This document shows positions 8,569 through 19,134 of a stretch of DNA of 64,000 nt, in pieces. The stretch comes from an uncultured Pseudomonadales bacterium (GTDB lineage: Bacteria > Pseudomonadota > Gammaproteobacteria > Pseudomonadales > Azotimanducaceae). The first letter of the stretch is position 1. Every line of letters starts with the position of its first letter. The DNA lies in the NCBI GenBank assembly GCA_958296195.1, contig OY282455.1, positions 868,001-932,000 of the forward strand, read 5' to 3'. The position numbers and the translations under genes were made by a program. The notes below the pieces were generated by a model. It worked only from the letters and a program-made list of their open reading frames with translations, was not told the DNA's origin and searched no databases.

Positions 8569-9264
8569 TTAGGCGTCATAAGAGGAAGGCGGCCCGTCGG
8601 GGCGTCCCCGCAGCAAAACGCCGTGGTCCAGTTCAACCACGGGCTTGTCCATGCTTTCGATTAGGCTGCGGTCATGGCTGGCGACGATGACCGTGGCGCC
8701 CACATGGTTGAATTGCTGGAACAGCGCCATGATGTCTCGGGACAGCTCCGGGTCCAGGTTTCCGGTCGGCTCGTCGGCCAGCAGTATTTTGGGGCGGCTG
8801 ACCACGGCCCTGGCGATGCCCACTCTTTGCTGTTCGCCGATGGACAGCTGCATGGGCAGCAAGGACTCCCTTTGCAGTAGTCCCACCCGAGTCAGCGCGG
8901 CGCGCACCCGCCGCCCCACGTCCCGTTCGCCCATGCCCGCCACCCGCAGCGGCAGGGCCACGTTGTCGAACACGGTGCGGGCGCCGAGCAGGTTATGGTC
9001 TTGGAACACGGCGCCGAGATTTTGCCGGTAGTAGTGCAGTTGGCGGCTGCCCAGCTGACTGATGTTGACGTCATTGACCAGAATTTGGCCTTGGGTGGGC
9101 CGGGTTACGCACAGCAGCAGTTTCAGCAGAGTGGTCTTGCCCGCCCCGGAATGGCCGGTCAGAAACGTCATGGAGCCTTCCTCGAGGACGAGGGAGACGT
9201 CCTTCAGCGCTTCAAAACCACTGGGGTAGCGCATGTAAACGTTATGGAACTCGATTTGGCCCAA
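8569..9264 (-). CDS. ftsE: Cell division ATP-binding protein FtsE
   Basis: The 231-aa product is the ATPase partner of FtsX. It has Walker A (GHSGAGKTTLLKLL), a Q-loop (FQDHNLL), a signature-type motif (QLSIGEQQRVGIARA), Walker B (ILLADEPTGNLD) and the H-loop (VASHD). I chose the TTG at 9264 because it sits seven bases after GGAG and gives the usual FtsE opening (GQIEFHNVYMRYPSG). The upstream ATG would overlap ftsY by 16 codons and add residues unlike the family. The stop codon of ftsY lies 5 bp upstream, so translation is probably coupled. Confidence 0.93.
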   Translation of the reverse strand: MGQIEFHNVYMRYPSGFEALKDVSLVLEEGSMTFLTGHSGAGKTTLLKLLLCVTRPTQGQILVNDVNISQLGSRQLHYYRQNLGAVFQDHNLLGARTVFDNVALPLRVAGMGERDVGRRVRAALTRVGLLQRESLLPMQLSIGEQQRVGIARAVVSRPKILLADEPTGNLDPELSRDIMALFQQFNHVGATVIVASHDRSLIESMDKPVVELDHGVLLRGRPDGPPSSYDA

Positions 9265-9268
9265 GCTG

Positions 9269-10222
9269 CTACTCCGGCGCCAACAGCGCATCGACAAAGG
9301 CGTTGGCGTCAAAGGGCTTGAGGTCGTCTTGCCCCTCGCCCACGCCGATGAAGTAAATGGGTTTCGGCGTTCCCGCCTGCTGCAATTGCTGGGCGATGGC
9401 GAAAATGACGCCGGCCCGGGCGCTGCCGTCCAGCTTGGTGATGACGAAGCCGGTCAGGCCGACCGCGGCGTCGAACTCCGCCACCTGGCTCAAGGCGTTC
9501 TGCCCGATGCCGGCGTCAAGCACGAGCAGCACCTCTTGGGGCGCTGCCTCATCGAGGCGTTGCACCACCCGCCGGATTTTCTTGAGCTCCTGCATCAGGT
9601 TCACTTTGGCTTGCAAACGCCCCGCCGTGTCCGCCAGCACCACGTCATGCCCCCGCGCCTTGGCCGCCGCCACCGCATCATAGACCACCGAAGCGCTGTC
9701 CGAACCTTGGCGTTGCGCGATGACGGGTACGCCGTTGCGCGCCCCCCAGTGCTGAAGCTGCTCCACCGCGGCGGCGCGGAAGGTGTCCCCGGCGGCGAGG
9801 AGAACGCGCAACCCCTGATCTTGAAGGCGCTTGGCCAGCTTGCCCATGGTGGTGGTCTTGCCGGCGCCGTTGACGCCCACCATCAACACCACGCATGGGT
9901 GCGCCTCTCCCACTCGGAAAGGGGCCTGCAGGGGTTTAAGCTGCTTCTTCAAAAGATCGGCCAAGGCTTGGCGCAAGGCTTGGGCGTCGCCGAGCTCCCG
10001 GCGCTGCACTTGGGCGGCCAAGGCCTGAGTGATGCGTTCCGTGGCGGCCATTCCCACATCGGTCATGAGCAGCGCCGTTTCCAAGTCCTGCAACGCGCTC
10101 TCGTCGATTTCGCGCTGGCCAAGCAGCAGATTGCCGACCCCTTCGGCAAAGCGCCGCCGGGTCTTCCCCAACCCGGCCTTGAGCCGCCGCCAGACCGGAC
10201 CCTTTGCTTCGACTTCGCTCAT
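9269..10222 (-). CDS. ftsY: Signal recognition particle receptor FtsY
   Basis: FtsY docks SRP-bound ribosomes at the inner membrane. The 317-aa product has a short N-terminal region without the long acidic A domain of E. coli, then the four-helix N domain, and a G domain with [15 protein letters not shown] (G1), [18 protein letters not shown] (G3) and TKLDG (G4). Two motifs differ from the common form: DAGIGQNAL where DATTGQNA is usual, and SARAG after TKLDG where TAKGG is usual. It is the first gene of ftsYEX and is divergent from rsmD, with 64 bp between them. Confidence 0.95.
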   Translation of the reverse strand: MSEVEAKGPVWRRLKAGLGKTRRRFAEGVGNLLLGQREIDESALQDLETALLMTDVGMAATERITQALAAQVQRRELGDAQALRQALADLLKKQLKPLQAPFRVGEAHPCVVLMVGVNGAGKTTTMGKLAKRLQDQGLRVLLAAGDTFRAAAVEQLQHWGARNGVPVIAQRQGSDSASVVYDAVAAAKARGHDVVLADTAGRLQAKVNLMQELKKIRRVVQRLDEAAPQEVLLVLDAGIGQNALSQVAEFDAAVGLTGFVITKLDGSARAGVIFAIAQQLQQAGTPKPIYFIGVGEGQDDLKPFDANAFVDALLAPE

Positions 10223-10286
10223 GGTTTGCGCTTCATTCCCATGTGCAGTTTACAAACACTTGGCGCGGTGGGATATGGTTGCGTGA

Positions 10287-10874
10287 ATGCCGCAGAACCA
10301 AGTTCGCATTATCGGCGGTTTCTGGAAAGGACGGAAGCTCGGCTTCCCCCAAAGGGATGGCTTGCGCCCAACCTTGGCCCGAGTGCGGGAGACGCTGTTC
10401 AACTGGCTGGCCCCGAGCATCGCCGGGGCGGATTGCCTGGATCTGTTCGCCGGCAGCGGAGCGCTTGGCTTCGAAGCCCTCTCGCGTGGGGCCGGCAGCC
10501 TGACGCTAGTGGAAGTGGACCGCCCAGTGGCGCAATGCCTGCGCGAAAATGGCGCAAAGTTTGGTGCGCGACGGCTTTTGGTGCGCCGTCAGACGGCGCT
10601 TGCCTTTCTTCGGCAGGCGGCCGGCAAAGGGATTGCGGTGGGCGGCGAGCGAGTGCTGGGCTGGAACTGCGTCTTCCTGGACCCGCCATTCACATCGGCG
10701 CAGTTGCCGGCGGCGTTGGCGCTGCTCGCCGGCGGCGGCCTGTTGCGTCCCGACGGCCTCGTCTATTTTGAAACGCGCACGGGGGCAGCCTTGGACCTTA
10801 AGGATTGGGTGGTTGTGCGCGACGGCAAGGCGGGGGACAGCCGCTTCGGGCTGTTGCGCCGGATTGTTGCCTAG
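10287..10874 (+). CDS. rsmD: 16S rRNA (guanine966-N2)-methyltransferase
   Basis: RsmD methylates G966 of 16S rRNA using S-adenosylmethionine. The 195-aa product shows the family opening RIIGGFWKGRKLGFP, the LRPTLARVRETLFNWL segment, the SAM-binding motif LDLFAGSGALGFEALSRGA, and the catalytic FLDPPF. coaD follows 48 bp downstream, the usual rsmD-coaD pairing. Confidence 0.95.
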   Translation: MPQNQVRIIGGFWKGRKLGFPQRDGLRPTLARVRETLFNWLAPSIAGADCLDLFAGSGALGFEALSRGAGSLTLVEVDRPVAQCLRENGAKFGARRLLVRRQTALAFLRQAAGKGIAVGGERVLGWNCVFLDPPFTSAQLPAALALLAGGGLLRPDGLVYFETRTGAALDLKDWVVVRDGKAGDSRFGLLRRIVA

Positions 10875-10922
10875 CTGCGGCCGCGCCGCTACCATCATCG
10901 CCTTTCTGCAGGGTTTGCCCCA

Positions 10923-11396
10923 ATGTCCGTTGTCGTTTACCCCGGCTCCTTCAACCCGATCACCAACGGCCACACCGACTTGGTCAAGCGGGCGCTCAAC
11001 CTGTTTGACAGCGTCATCCTGGCCATCGGCACTTCTTCGGAGAAGGCGCCGGAGGTCCACCTCAAGAGCCGCATTGAGCTTTGCCGAGAGGTTTTGGCGG
11101 AGTTTGGCGACCGAGTCTCCGTAGAGGGGTTTAACTCGCTCTTGGTCGATTACGTGCGCTCCAAGAACACCACTTTCATTCTGCGCGGGCTGCGCACCGT
11201 CACGGACTTCGACTATGAGTTTCAGATGGCGGAGATGAATCAGTCCTTGGACCGGGAAATCGAGTACGTCTTTCTGCCGACCTCCCAGGAATGCTCCTTC
11301 ATCTCTTCGACTCTAGTGCGGGAAATCGCCTCCCTCGGCGGCGACGTCAGCAATTTCGTCCATCCCGCCGTCAGGGCGGCCTTAGCGCCCCGTTGA
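10923..11396 (+). CDS. coaD: Phosphopantetheine adenylyltransferase
   Basis: CoaD makes dephospho-CoA from 4'-phosphopantetheine and ATP. The 157-aa product starts VVYPGSFNPITNGHTDLV, with the T/HxGH nucleotidyltransferase site. It also has FILRGLRTVTDFDYE and the C-terminal SFISSTLVREIASLGG (ISSTxxR motif). With coaBC at 3868-5076, two of the last three steps of CoA synthesis are encoded in this core segment. Confidence 0.97.
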   Translation: MSVVVYPGSFNPITNGHTDLVKRALNLFDSVILAIGTSSEKAPEVHLKSRIELCREVLAEFGDRVSVEGFNSLLVDYVRSKNTTFILRGLRTVTDFDYEFQMAEMNQSLDREIEYVFLPTSQECSFISSTLVREIASLGGDVSNFVHPAVRAALAPR

Positions 11397-11583
11397 GCTG
11401 CTGGGGGTTGCTTTTCTCGCGATCGTCCCCATGAACCGTAGGTGGGCGCAGGAACCAGGAGGCGTAGCCAAGGTCTAACTTTTAGTGTCGGCAAGTGCTA
11501 GAATCCGCCGCACGGCAACATTGGCGTGTGCGGCCCAATAAGCATTGGCGGCAATGAAGGGAACGATGTCAGGCGAAAAGACC

Positions 11584-12477
<894 letters not shown>

Positions 12478-12486
12478 AGGCTTTGC

Positions 12487-15400
12487 TTGAGCGCATTTTT
12501 CGAGCAGCCCATCCTCAACTCCCCCTACGAGCCCCCAGCGCAGCACTGGGAGCTGGACGGGGACGGCCAGCCCACCAACAAGCGCATCGCCACCCGCCGC
12601 GCCGTCGATTTCGTCTCGCCCATTCCCCAACCCAAGAGGCGCGGGCGCACTCAGCGCCAGATGGTCTTCGACAAGGCGGCGGAGGATCTCGGCACCGCCA
12701 GCCAGCAATACGACCTGACGCCCATCATCAACGGCCTGCGCTTGGAAGTGGAGGCTTGGCGAAACCTGCCGGACCCCAACCAATGGCGGGTGACTCCGGA
12801 AACCGCCCGCCTGCTGCGGCATTGGCGGCAACATCAATTCAGCGGCATCCGGCCCTTCTTCTGCCAAGTGGAGGCCGCGGAAGCGGTCATCTGGCTGACC
12901 GAGGTGGCGCCTAGTTCGGGGCGCAAGGGCAAGCGCTATCTAAACCACCTGCAGGCAGCCAACGACCAAGCCAATCCCGGCCTCGCCCGGCTAGCCCTGA
13001 AGCTGGCCACGGGCGCCGGCAAAACCACCGTCATGGCCATGTTGATCGCTTGGCAGACCGTCAACGCCGTGCGCCATCCGAGCAGCCCACGCTTCACCCG
13101 GGGATTTCTGGTGGTGACGCCGGGCATCACCATCCGCGACCGGCTGCGGGTTTTGCAGCCCAACGATCCCGACAGCTACTACGCCAGCCGGGAACTGGTC
13201 CCCCAAGACATGTTGGGCGACTTGGAGCGGGCGAAGATCCGCATCACCAACTACCACGCCTTCATGCGCCGCGAGGTGCTGGAGCTTTCCAAGGGCGGGC
13301 GCGCCCTGCTGCGCGGGCGGGGGCCGGACCTGCGAACCCAGGAAAGCGAAGGCCAAGTGCTCAAGCGGGTGATGCCGGAATTGCTGGGCATGAGGAACAT
13401 CATGGCCCTGAACGACGAGGCCCACCACTGCTACCGGGAGCGGCCCCGGACGAGGACGAGGAAGGCGCCCTCAAGGGCGAAGACCGGGCCGAGGCGAAGA
13501 AGAACCAGGAGGCGGCCCGCGTGTGGATTTCCGGGCTGGAGGCCGTGGGGCGCAAGCTGGGTCTAAGCCGGTTGCTCGATCTTTCCGCCACGCCCTTCTT
13601 CCTGCGCGGCTCCGGCTATGCGGAGGGCACTCTGTTCCCTTGGACGATGAGCGACTTCTCCCTGATGGACGCCATCGAATGCGGCATCGTCAAGCTGCCC
13701 AGAGTGCCGGTGGCGGACAACATCCCCGGCGAGGACATGCCGCGCTTTCGCAACCTCTGGGAGCACATCGGCAAAAAGATGCCCAAGGCGGGGCGGGGCC
13801 GCGCCCGCAATGCCGCCGACCCCGACGGCAAAGGGGCGGCCAAGGCACCTAGCCTGGATCCCCTGAGCATCCCCGTCGAACTGCAAACCGCCTTGGAGGC
13901 CCTGTACGGCCACTACGTCACAACCTTCGAGCTCTGGCGGCAGGCGGGCATAGCAGTGCCGCCCTGCTTCATCGTGGTGTGCAACAACACTTCCACCTCC
14001 AAGCTGGTCTATGACTACATCTCCGGCTTCCATCGGCAGGGCGATGAGGGCGCCAAAGCACTGGAGAACGGGCGCCTGCCGCTGTTCCGCAACTTCGACG
14101 ATGGCGGCAACCCCCTGCCCCGCCCCAACACGCTGCTGATCGACAGCGAGCAACTAGAGTCCGGCGAAGCCTTGGACAGGAACTTCCGCACCCTGGCCGC
14201 CGACGAGATCGAGCGCTTTCGCCGGGAAATCGTGGTGCGCACCGGCGACCGTCGGCAGGCGGAAAACCTCTCCGACCAAGCGCTGCTGCGGGAGGTGATG
14301 AACACCGTGGGCAAGGAAGGGCGGCTGGGCGGCGCCACCCGCTGCGTGGTGTCCGTCTCCATGCTGACCGAGGGCTGGGACGCCAGCACCGTCACCCATG
14401 TGCTGGGGGTGCGCGCCTTCGGTACCCAACTGCTGTGCGAGCAGGTGGTGGGCCGGGCGCTGCGCCGCCAGTCCTACGACCTGAACGAGCATGGCCTGTT
14501 CGACGTGGAGTACGCCGACGTCCTGGGCATCCCCTTCGACTTCACCGCCGAACCCGTCTCAATCCCGCCGCAGCCGCCCCGGGAGACCGTGCAGGTGCGG
14601 GCCGTCTCCCCGGAGCGGGACGCCTGCGAAATCCGCTTTCCGCGGGTGCAGGGCTACCGCGTGGAACTGCCGGAGGAGCGCCTTGCCGCCACCTTCAATG
14701 AGGACGCCACCCTAGTGCTGACGCCGGAAATTGTCGGCCCCTCCATCACCCGCAACCAAGGCATCATCGGCGAAGGCGTTGACCTCAACTTAGTGCATAC
14801 CAAGAACCTGCGCCTCTCCACCCTGCTGTTCCACCTGACCAAGCGGCTTCTGGAAACCAAGTGGCGGGACCCAAACGAAGCGCCGAAACTACACCTGTTC
14901 GGCCAACTCAAGCAGATCACCCGCCAATGGTTGAACCACCATCTGCAATGCAAGGGCGACACCTATCCCGCGCAACTGATGTATCAGGAACTTGCCGACC
15001 TGGCCTGCGAGCGGATCACCCAAGGCATCGTCGCCCGGCACGAAGGCGAACGTCCCATCACCGCCGTGCTGGACCCCTATAACCCCAGCGGCAGCACCGC
15101 CAACGTCCGCTTCGCCACGTCCAAGAAAACCCGCTGGCAAACCGCCCCGAACCGCTGCCACGTCAACTGGGCGATCTGCGACAGCGATTGGGAGGCGGAG
15201 TTCTGCCGCGTTCTGGAAGCCCATCCCTCAGTGCGGGCCTACGTCAAGAACCAAGGCTTGGGCCTGCAAGTACCCTATCGCTTCGGCGCCGAATCCCGCA
15301 TCTACCTGCCGGACTTCATCGTGCTGGTGGAGGACGGCCGCGGCGAGGACGACCTGCTGCGCCTAGTCGTCGAAATCAAGGGCTACCGCCGCGAAGACGC

Positions 15401-15596
15401 CAAGGACAAGAAGGCGACCATGGACCGCTACTGGATTCCCGCAGTCAACCACCTAGGCGCCTACGGCCGCTGGGCCTTCGCCGAGCTGCGGGACGTCTAT
15501 GAGCTGGAGGCGGACTTGGAGGCCGAGATTGGGGCGCAGTTCGACGGGATGGTTGGGCGGTTGTTGGCTGAGCAACTGGCGCATGGTATATATTAG
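12487..15596 (+). pseudogene. res: Type III-like restriction enzyme Res subunit, broken by a frameshift
   Basis: Together the two frames encode about 1036 aa of a helicase-nuclease that would pair with the methyltransferase at 19315-22392. The first frame (TTG at 12487 to about 13440) has Walker A (LATGAGKTTVMAMLI) and the DEAH-type NDEAHHCYRE. The homologous reading then continues one frame over, from about 13441 to the TAA at 15594-15596. It carries LDLSATPFFL, LTEGWDASTVTHVLGVRAFG, QVVGRALRR, and a C-terminal PD-(D/E)xK nuclease site (PDFIVLVED then VEIKGY). The shift lies near 13438-13442 (CGGGAGCGGCCCC), where one missing G would restore a single frame. It may be a true mutation or a sequencing error. 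As it stands, the helicase N-half and the nuclease are separated. Confidence 0.85.
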
Positions 15597-15624
15597 CTGA
15601 ACTGGCTACAAAAGGAGCAAGCCA

Positions 15625-15807
15625 ATGAAGCTGCAGGTAATCGTACACCAAGCGGAGGAAGGCGGCTATTGGGCGGAAGTGCCGGCAATCCCCAGTTGCG
15701 CCACTCAGGGGAATTCTTGGGATGAATTGCTTGAAAATGTCCATGAGGCCATTGACGGGTGTCTGGCTGCCAGTGTTTCGGGCAAGCCTACTTTTCAGAC
15801 CGGCTGA
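15625..15807 (+). CDS. HicB-like antitoxin, without an adjacent HicA
   Basis: The 60-aa product, MKLQVIVHQAEEGGYWAEVP and on through PSCATQGNSWDELLENVHEA, is the partial RNase-H-like fold of HicB/UPF0150 antitoxins. It is short and has no C-terminal DNA-binding domain. A good AAGGAG precedes the ATG, and TATATT at 15589-15594 is a likely -10 element. No HicA toxin is seen on either side: res ends 28 bp upstream and an unrelated gene follows. A decayed copy including this promoter lies at about 18626-18790. Confidence 0.8.
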   Translation: MKLQVIVHQAEEGGYWAEVPAIPSCATQGNSWDELLENVHEAIDGCLAASVSGKPTFQTG

Positions 15808-15865
15808 GTTATCGGAAGTTCATCTTAGAATTCCTCAACCAATCCCCTTTCTGGTGCAGACATAG

Positions 15866-16342
15866 ATGAGTACTCGACTTTATACGGATCAGGAACTCGC
15901 GGACCTCAGGTCAATGCGGAAGCGAGTAGCTAACCCCGGTGCGCGTTGGTCCGAAAAGCCAAAGAAACGCCCTTCGCATAAACAACGCAATTTTCAAGCT
16001 GCCGATCTGGAGGGAAACCACCGCTTCTCGATCTATCAGCGCCAAAGCTTGATGGACGAAAGCGACTTCTCTTGCGGCATCCTGTATCTCCCGCTTGGCG
16101 GCCCATCGCTGACGCTGGCCCGCTATAACGGGCAGGGTCATATCCATGGAGACATCGCTTTTCGTCCGCACATTCATCTGTCGTCTGAAAGGGCCATTGC
16201 GGCTGGCAAAAAACCTGAATCCGAGGCCGAAGAAACTGATCTATTCGAAACTCTTGAGGGTGCTCTTGCTTGTCTTATAGATGACTTTCATCTCAGCGGT
16301 ATCAAGGCTGAGCCAGATAATCAGGGAAGGTTGCCACTGTGA
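15866..16342 (+). CDS. Hypothetical protein paired with a DUF1828-type protein
   Basis: The 158-aa product has a basic N-terminal third (RSMRKRVANPG, SEKPKKRPSHKQR) and an acidic-to-mixed beta-rich body (RFSIYQRQSLMDESDFSCGI, HIHGDIAFRPHIHLSSE). I do not recognise a named family with confidence. Its last codons overlap the start of the next gene by 4 bp, so the two are translationally coupled and probably work together. The two-gene cassette sits between res and mod, which suggests a toxin-antitoxin or defence role, but that is inference. Confidence 0.8.
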   Translation: MSTRLYTDQELADLRSMRKRVANPGARWSEKPKKRPSHKQRNFQAADLEGNHRFSIYQRQSLMDESDFSCGILYLPLGGPSLTLARYNGQGHIHGDIAFRPHIHLSSERAIAAGKKPESEAEETDLFETLEGALACLIDDFHLSGIKAEPDNQGRLPL

Positions 16343-17121
16343 CTATTGACCATGAAGCTCTTCGCAATTTACTGTGCCAACGCCTTTGCGAAGACGTGCG
16401 GGTGGACCGGCGGCCCGACGGCGTATTGGTGCTTCGAGCACACTTCCGATTTCCCGATGGGGACACCTATCCCATCCATCTAATCGAAGCGGAATCAGGC
16501 TGCCTACGCCTGTCCGACTTTGGCCATACGCTTATGCACATCAGCTACGAGCATGATGTTGACTCCTTCATGGACGGCACTAGGGGAATGCTGCTTGAGC
16601 GCATCATGGCCGAAAGTGGCCTGCAATGGGACGGAGGCGCCTTCTCCTTCGATACAGCACCAGAGCGCCTTCCGGAAGCGATCTTCCAATTCGGGCAAGC
16701 GCTGACCAAGATCTACGACTTGACGTTTTTGTCCCGATCAAACGTCGGTTCCACCTTTTATGACGACCTTGCTGACCTCCTCCTGCGTTCGGTGGACGAG
16801 GCCAGGATTCAACAAGACTACCAACCGGATGTGCCAAACGCCCAAGTTTACCCAGTGGACTACCGGATTGAGGGCAAGGGCGAGATTCCGTTGTTCCTGT
16901 ACGGTGTACCCAACCGAGACAAGGCGCGATTGGCGACGATCATGCTCTCCTATTTCCATCGGCACGAATTGAAATTCGAGTCCATCTTGGTTTTTCAGAA
17001 TCAAGCGGAAATTCCTAGGGTGGACTTGGCTAGGCTTTCGGATGTCGGAGGCGACATGATTTCCTCGTTGGAGTCGCACGAAGACTTTAACCGAAAAATT
17101 CTCAATCGCGTTGCAGCATGA
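16339..17121 (+). CDS. DUF1828/DUF1829-like protein
   Basis: The 260-aa product matches my memory of DUF1828-containing proteins: an N-terminal domain with LRLSDFGHTLMHISYEHDVD, then GTRGMLLERIMAESGLQWDGG, and a C-terminal DUF1829-like domain. Such proteins often sit in phage and defence islands, but their biochemical role is not established. The start (GTG at 16339) overlaps the preceding stop codon. Part of this gene (about 16603-16790) is duplicated as a fragment at 19135-19302. Confidence 0.75.
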   Translation: MTIDHEALRNLLCQRLCEDVRVDRRPDGVLVLRAHFRFPDGDTYPIHLIEAESGCLRLSDFGHTLMHISYEHDVDSFMDGTRGMLLERIMAESGLQWDGGAFSFDTAPERLPEAIFQFGQALTKIYDLTFLSRSNVGSTFYDDLADLLLRSVDEARIQQDYQPDVPNAQVYPVDYRIEGKGEIPLFLYGVPNRDKARLATIMLSYFHRHELKFESILVFQNQAEIPRVDLARLSDVGGDMISSLESHEDFNRKILNRVAA

Positions 17122-17262
17122 CGATTCGTAAGCAAGAGCGCAACACGATGAAGAATGCAGTCGCGTGTTTCTGGCTCAACTTTCATGGTACTTGTTTGTC
17201 CAACGCTTATGCGACCAGACGAATGAGTGATGTAAATTCCTCAGAGTGTGGAGGGGAAAGAT

Positions 17263-18297
17263 ATGGCATCGGAGGAAAAAGTTCTGGAATTAGAGAAATC
17301 CTTGGAGACCATCACTAAGTTTTCCAAAAAGGACCTCATTAGACGCCAAGAGTGGAGAGCTATTACGTTCGATATTGCCCGTGGCGATATTGAGAATATT
17401 CTCTCTGTTGCTACCGACTTGACGGAGTCGAAACTTCGGCTATTAGCCGATAGCGCTATAGATAATATAAACGCCTCAATCCCGGGCGTGGTGGCATGTC
17501 TTGAAGCGATTGATCAATTCAATATTGAAAGTGGTAGCTCTGCGCAGGATAGGGATAACATAGCTACAGGTCTTCGTTCCTATGCTGAGGCGTTCATTCT
17601 GCACTCCAGTCAGTGGATTCCTTACTTGGCTTACAAGCGGGGTGACCTGTCGGCCAGTGTTGATAAAATTGAGCAGCAGGTTAATCACTCTAGACAGTTA
17701 CTTGAAAAAACCGAAGTGTATGCGCTCGAATGGCAAAAGAAGATCGATCAGATCTTTGAGGCTGCTCGAGAAGCCTCAGCCCGTGGGGGAGTTGGTATTT
17801 TCACGAGGACATTTGAGCACGAAGCTTATACTTTAGACATGTCTTCCGAGAAATGGCTGAAAACTGTTGTGCTGATGACACTACTAACGACTTGTCTAGC
17901 GATTGGATTCTTTTTCTGGCCTGCAATATCGGATGACGCTACTAGTTGGGTGACATTGCGCCATGTCGTAGCCAAGGTGTCTGTTATTGCCCTGTTTTTC
18001 ACGGGCACTGTTTGGTGTGGTCGCATATATCGAGCGCTGATGCATCAAAGTGCGGTCAACAGGCACAGAGCGCTTAGCCTCCAGACGTTTCAAGCATTTG
18101 TGGAGGCAACCGATGATCCTATAACCCGAGATGCGGTACTGATGGCTGCAACAAGAAGTATATTCTCCAATGTCCCTACTGGACTAGTAGATGAACGGCC
18201 TAATAATCAAGATCCCGTTATCCAGTTCATGGACATCGGGAAAACAGTTGGGAAGGCGACCCCGACGTCGCAAAATATTAGCCAACCCCAAGTGTAA
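17263..18297 (+). CDS. Two-TM membrane protein of unknown function
   Basis: The product is 344 aa, started at the ATG at 17263, just downstream of GGAGGGGAAA. The N-terminal 190 residues are mostly helical and include a coiled-coil-like stretch (about 125-165, with LSASVDKIEQQVNHSRQLLE). Two TM helices follow near residues 200-222 and 236-257, then a cytosolic C-terminal tail. GC content is clearly below that of the neighbours, which suggests recent acquisition. A soluble sensor-like part joined to a two-helix membrane anchor is a common layout for membrane-acting defence effectors, but I see no motif that proves this. Confidence 0.75.
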   Translation: MASEEKVLELEKSLETITKFSKKDLIRRQEWRAITFDIARGDIENILSVATDLTESKLRLLADSAIDNINASIPGVVACLEAIDQFNIESGSSAQDRDNIATGLRSYAEAFILHSSQWIPYLAYKRGDLSASVDKIEQQVNHSRQLLEKTEVYALEWQKKIDQIFEAAREASARGGVGIFTRTFEHEAYTLDMSSEKWLKTVVLMTLLTTCLAIGFFFWPAISDDATSWVTLRHVVAKVSVIALFFTGTVWCGRIYRALMHQSAVNRHRALSLQTFQAFVEATDDPITRDAVLMAATRSIFSNVPTGLVDERPNNQDPVIQFMDIGKTVGKATPTSQNISQPQV

Positions 18298-18625
18298 GTC
18301 AGTCATTGCCTTACAGCGCCGTGGTCACGACTCGTGTTCCTGCCCCAGCAACGTCGTTACGGCCGGCATTGCCTAGACAGCAGGTCTGAAGTACGCTTCG
18401 GATGTGCTAAACAATTCTATTAACAGGACTTTTCAGACTTCTCTAGCTGAGCTGGCGAACAAAATCCGTTGTGCAAACGTTAGTGAGGCGGGTGCTATCC
18501 CTAGGAGCGACGGACTCCGCCCGAATCAACGATTCCTGGGCCTTGCCCACTTCCGCGGGGCTGGACTTCGGCTTAGGTTCAGCGGACAATGCCGGCGAAG
18601 GCTAGGGTAAATGCGCTTGGGGGCG
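18298..18625. other. Intergenic stretch without recognisable gene
   Basis: About 330 bp with stop codons in every frame at short intervals. I see no tRNA, terminator or convincing coding remnant. It separates the low-GC membrane protein gene from the decayed hicB copy. Confidence 0.5.
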
Positions 18626-18790
18626 GGTAGTATATACTGACTAGATTGGCGGTAAGAGGAGAAGGCAAAATTGGGCGAAAGGGACGGTCCACTAGGCGGA
18701 GGAAGGCGGCTATTGGGCCGAAGTGCCGGTAATCGCCGGTTGTGTCGCCCAAGATGGTCCTTGGAACGAATTGCCGCAAAACGTCGATCT
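18626..18790 (+). pseudogene. Decayed second copy of the hicB-like gene and its promoter
   Basis: This stretch aligns with about 15586-15750. It keeps a TATACT in place of the TATATT -10 element, an AGAGGAG ribosome binding site, and the coding run for EEGGYWAEVP followed by a diverged middle. The start codon is ATT in place of ATG, and spacing changes break the frame before the conserved run. It is not expected to make protein from its own start. Confidence 0.7.
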
Positions 18791-18833
18791 CGACGCCAAC
18801 AATGATTCAAGAACAAAACCACAAAGCAAACTC

Positions 18834-19124
18834 ATGACTAGGGATGAAGCTCTGAATCTGCTTCGGGAACACCAAGCAACCCTTTCCAAGCGGTTTGGGG
18901 TGGCCGCTCTCGCTTTGTTTGGTTCCGTTGCCCGTAACCAAGCGACTGGAGACAGCGATGTCGATATTTTGGTCCGTTTTAACGGGCCGACCACCTCGAA
19001 GAATTACTTCGGCACTCAGCTCTACTTGGAAGACCTGATAGGTCGCCCAGTCGATCTGGTCACCGACAAAGCGTTGCGCCCAGAGTTGCGCCCCTATGTG
19101 GAGCGGGAGACGATCCATGTCTAA
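18834..19124 (+). CDS. MNT-type nucleotidyltransferase (antitoxin-like)
   Basis: The 96-aa product has the minimal nucleotidyltransferase core: LFGSVARNQATGDSDVDILV, giving the GS-x10-D-x-D metal-binding motif, and a later Asp in GRPVDLVTDKAL. Such MntA-like proteins neutralise HEPN toxins by AMP transfer. The expected HEPN gene is missing: an ATG (19118) overlapping the 3' end opens an ORF that after a few codons becomes a fragment of a DUF1828-type gene. This is therefore a solitary antitoxin in a scarred cassette. Confidence 0.8.
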   Translation: MTRDEALNLLREHQATLSKRFGVAALALFGSVARNQATGDSDVDILVRFNGPTTSKNYFGTQLYLEDLIGRPVDLVTDKALRPELRPYVERETIHV

Positions 19125-19134
19125 AGCCAGCCAA

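Noticed and set aside
9329-10771. Plus-strand open frame of 480 codons opposite ftsY
   Set aside because: It is antisense to ftsY and then runs into rsmD in the wrong frame; the translation is low-complexity and without motifs.
11478-11508. CIRCE-like imperfect inverted repeat before rpoH
   Set aside because: Only the right arm (AAGTGCTAGA) looks like CIRCE; the left arm matches at about seven of ten positions and HrcA control of rpoH is not expected. It was not listed as a feature.
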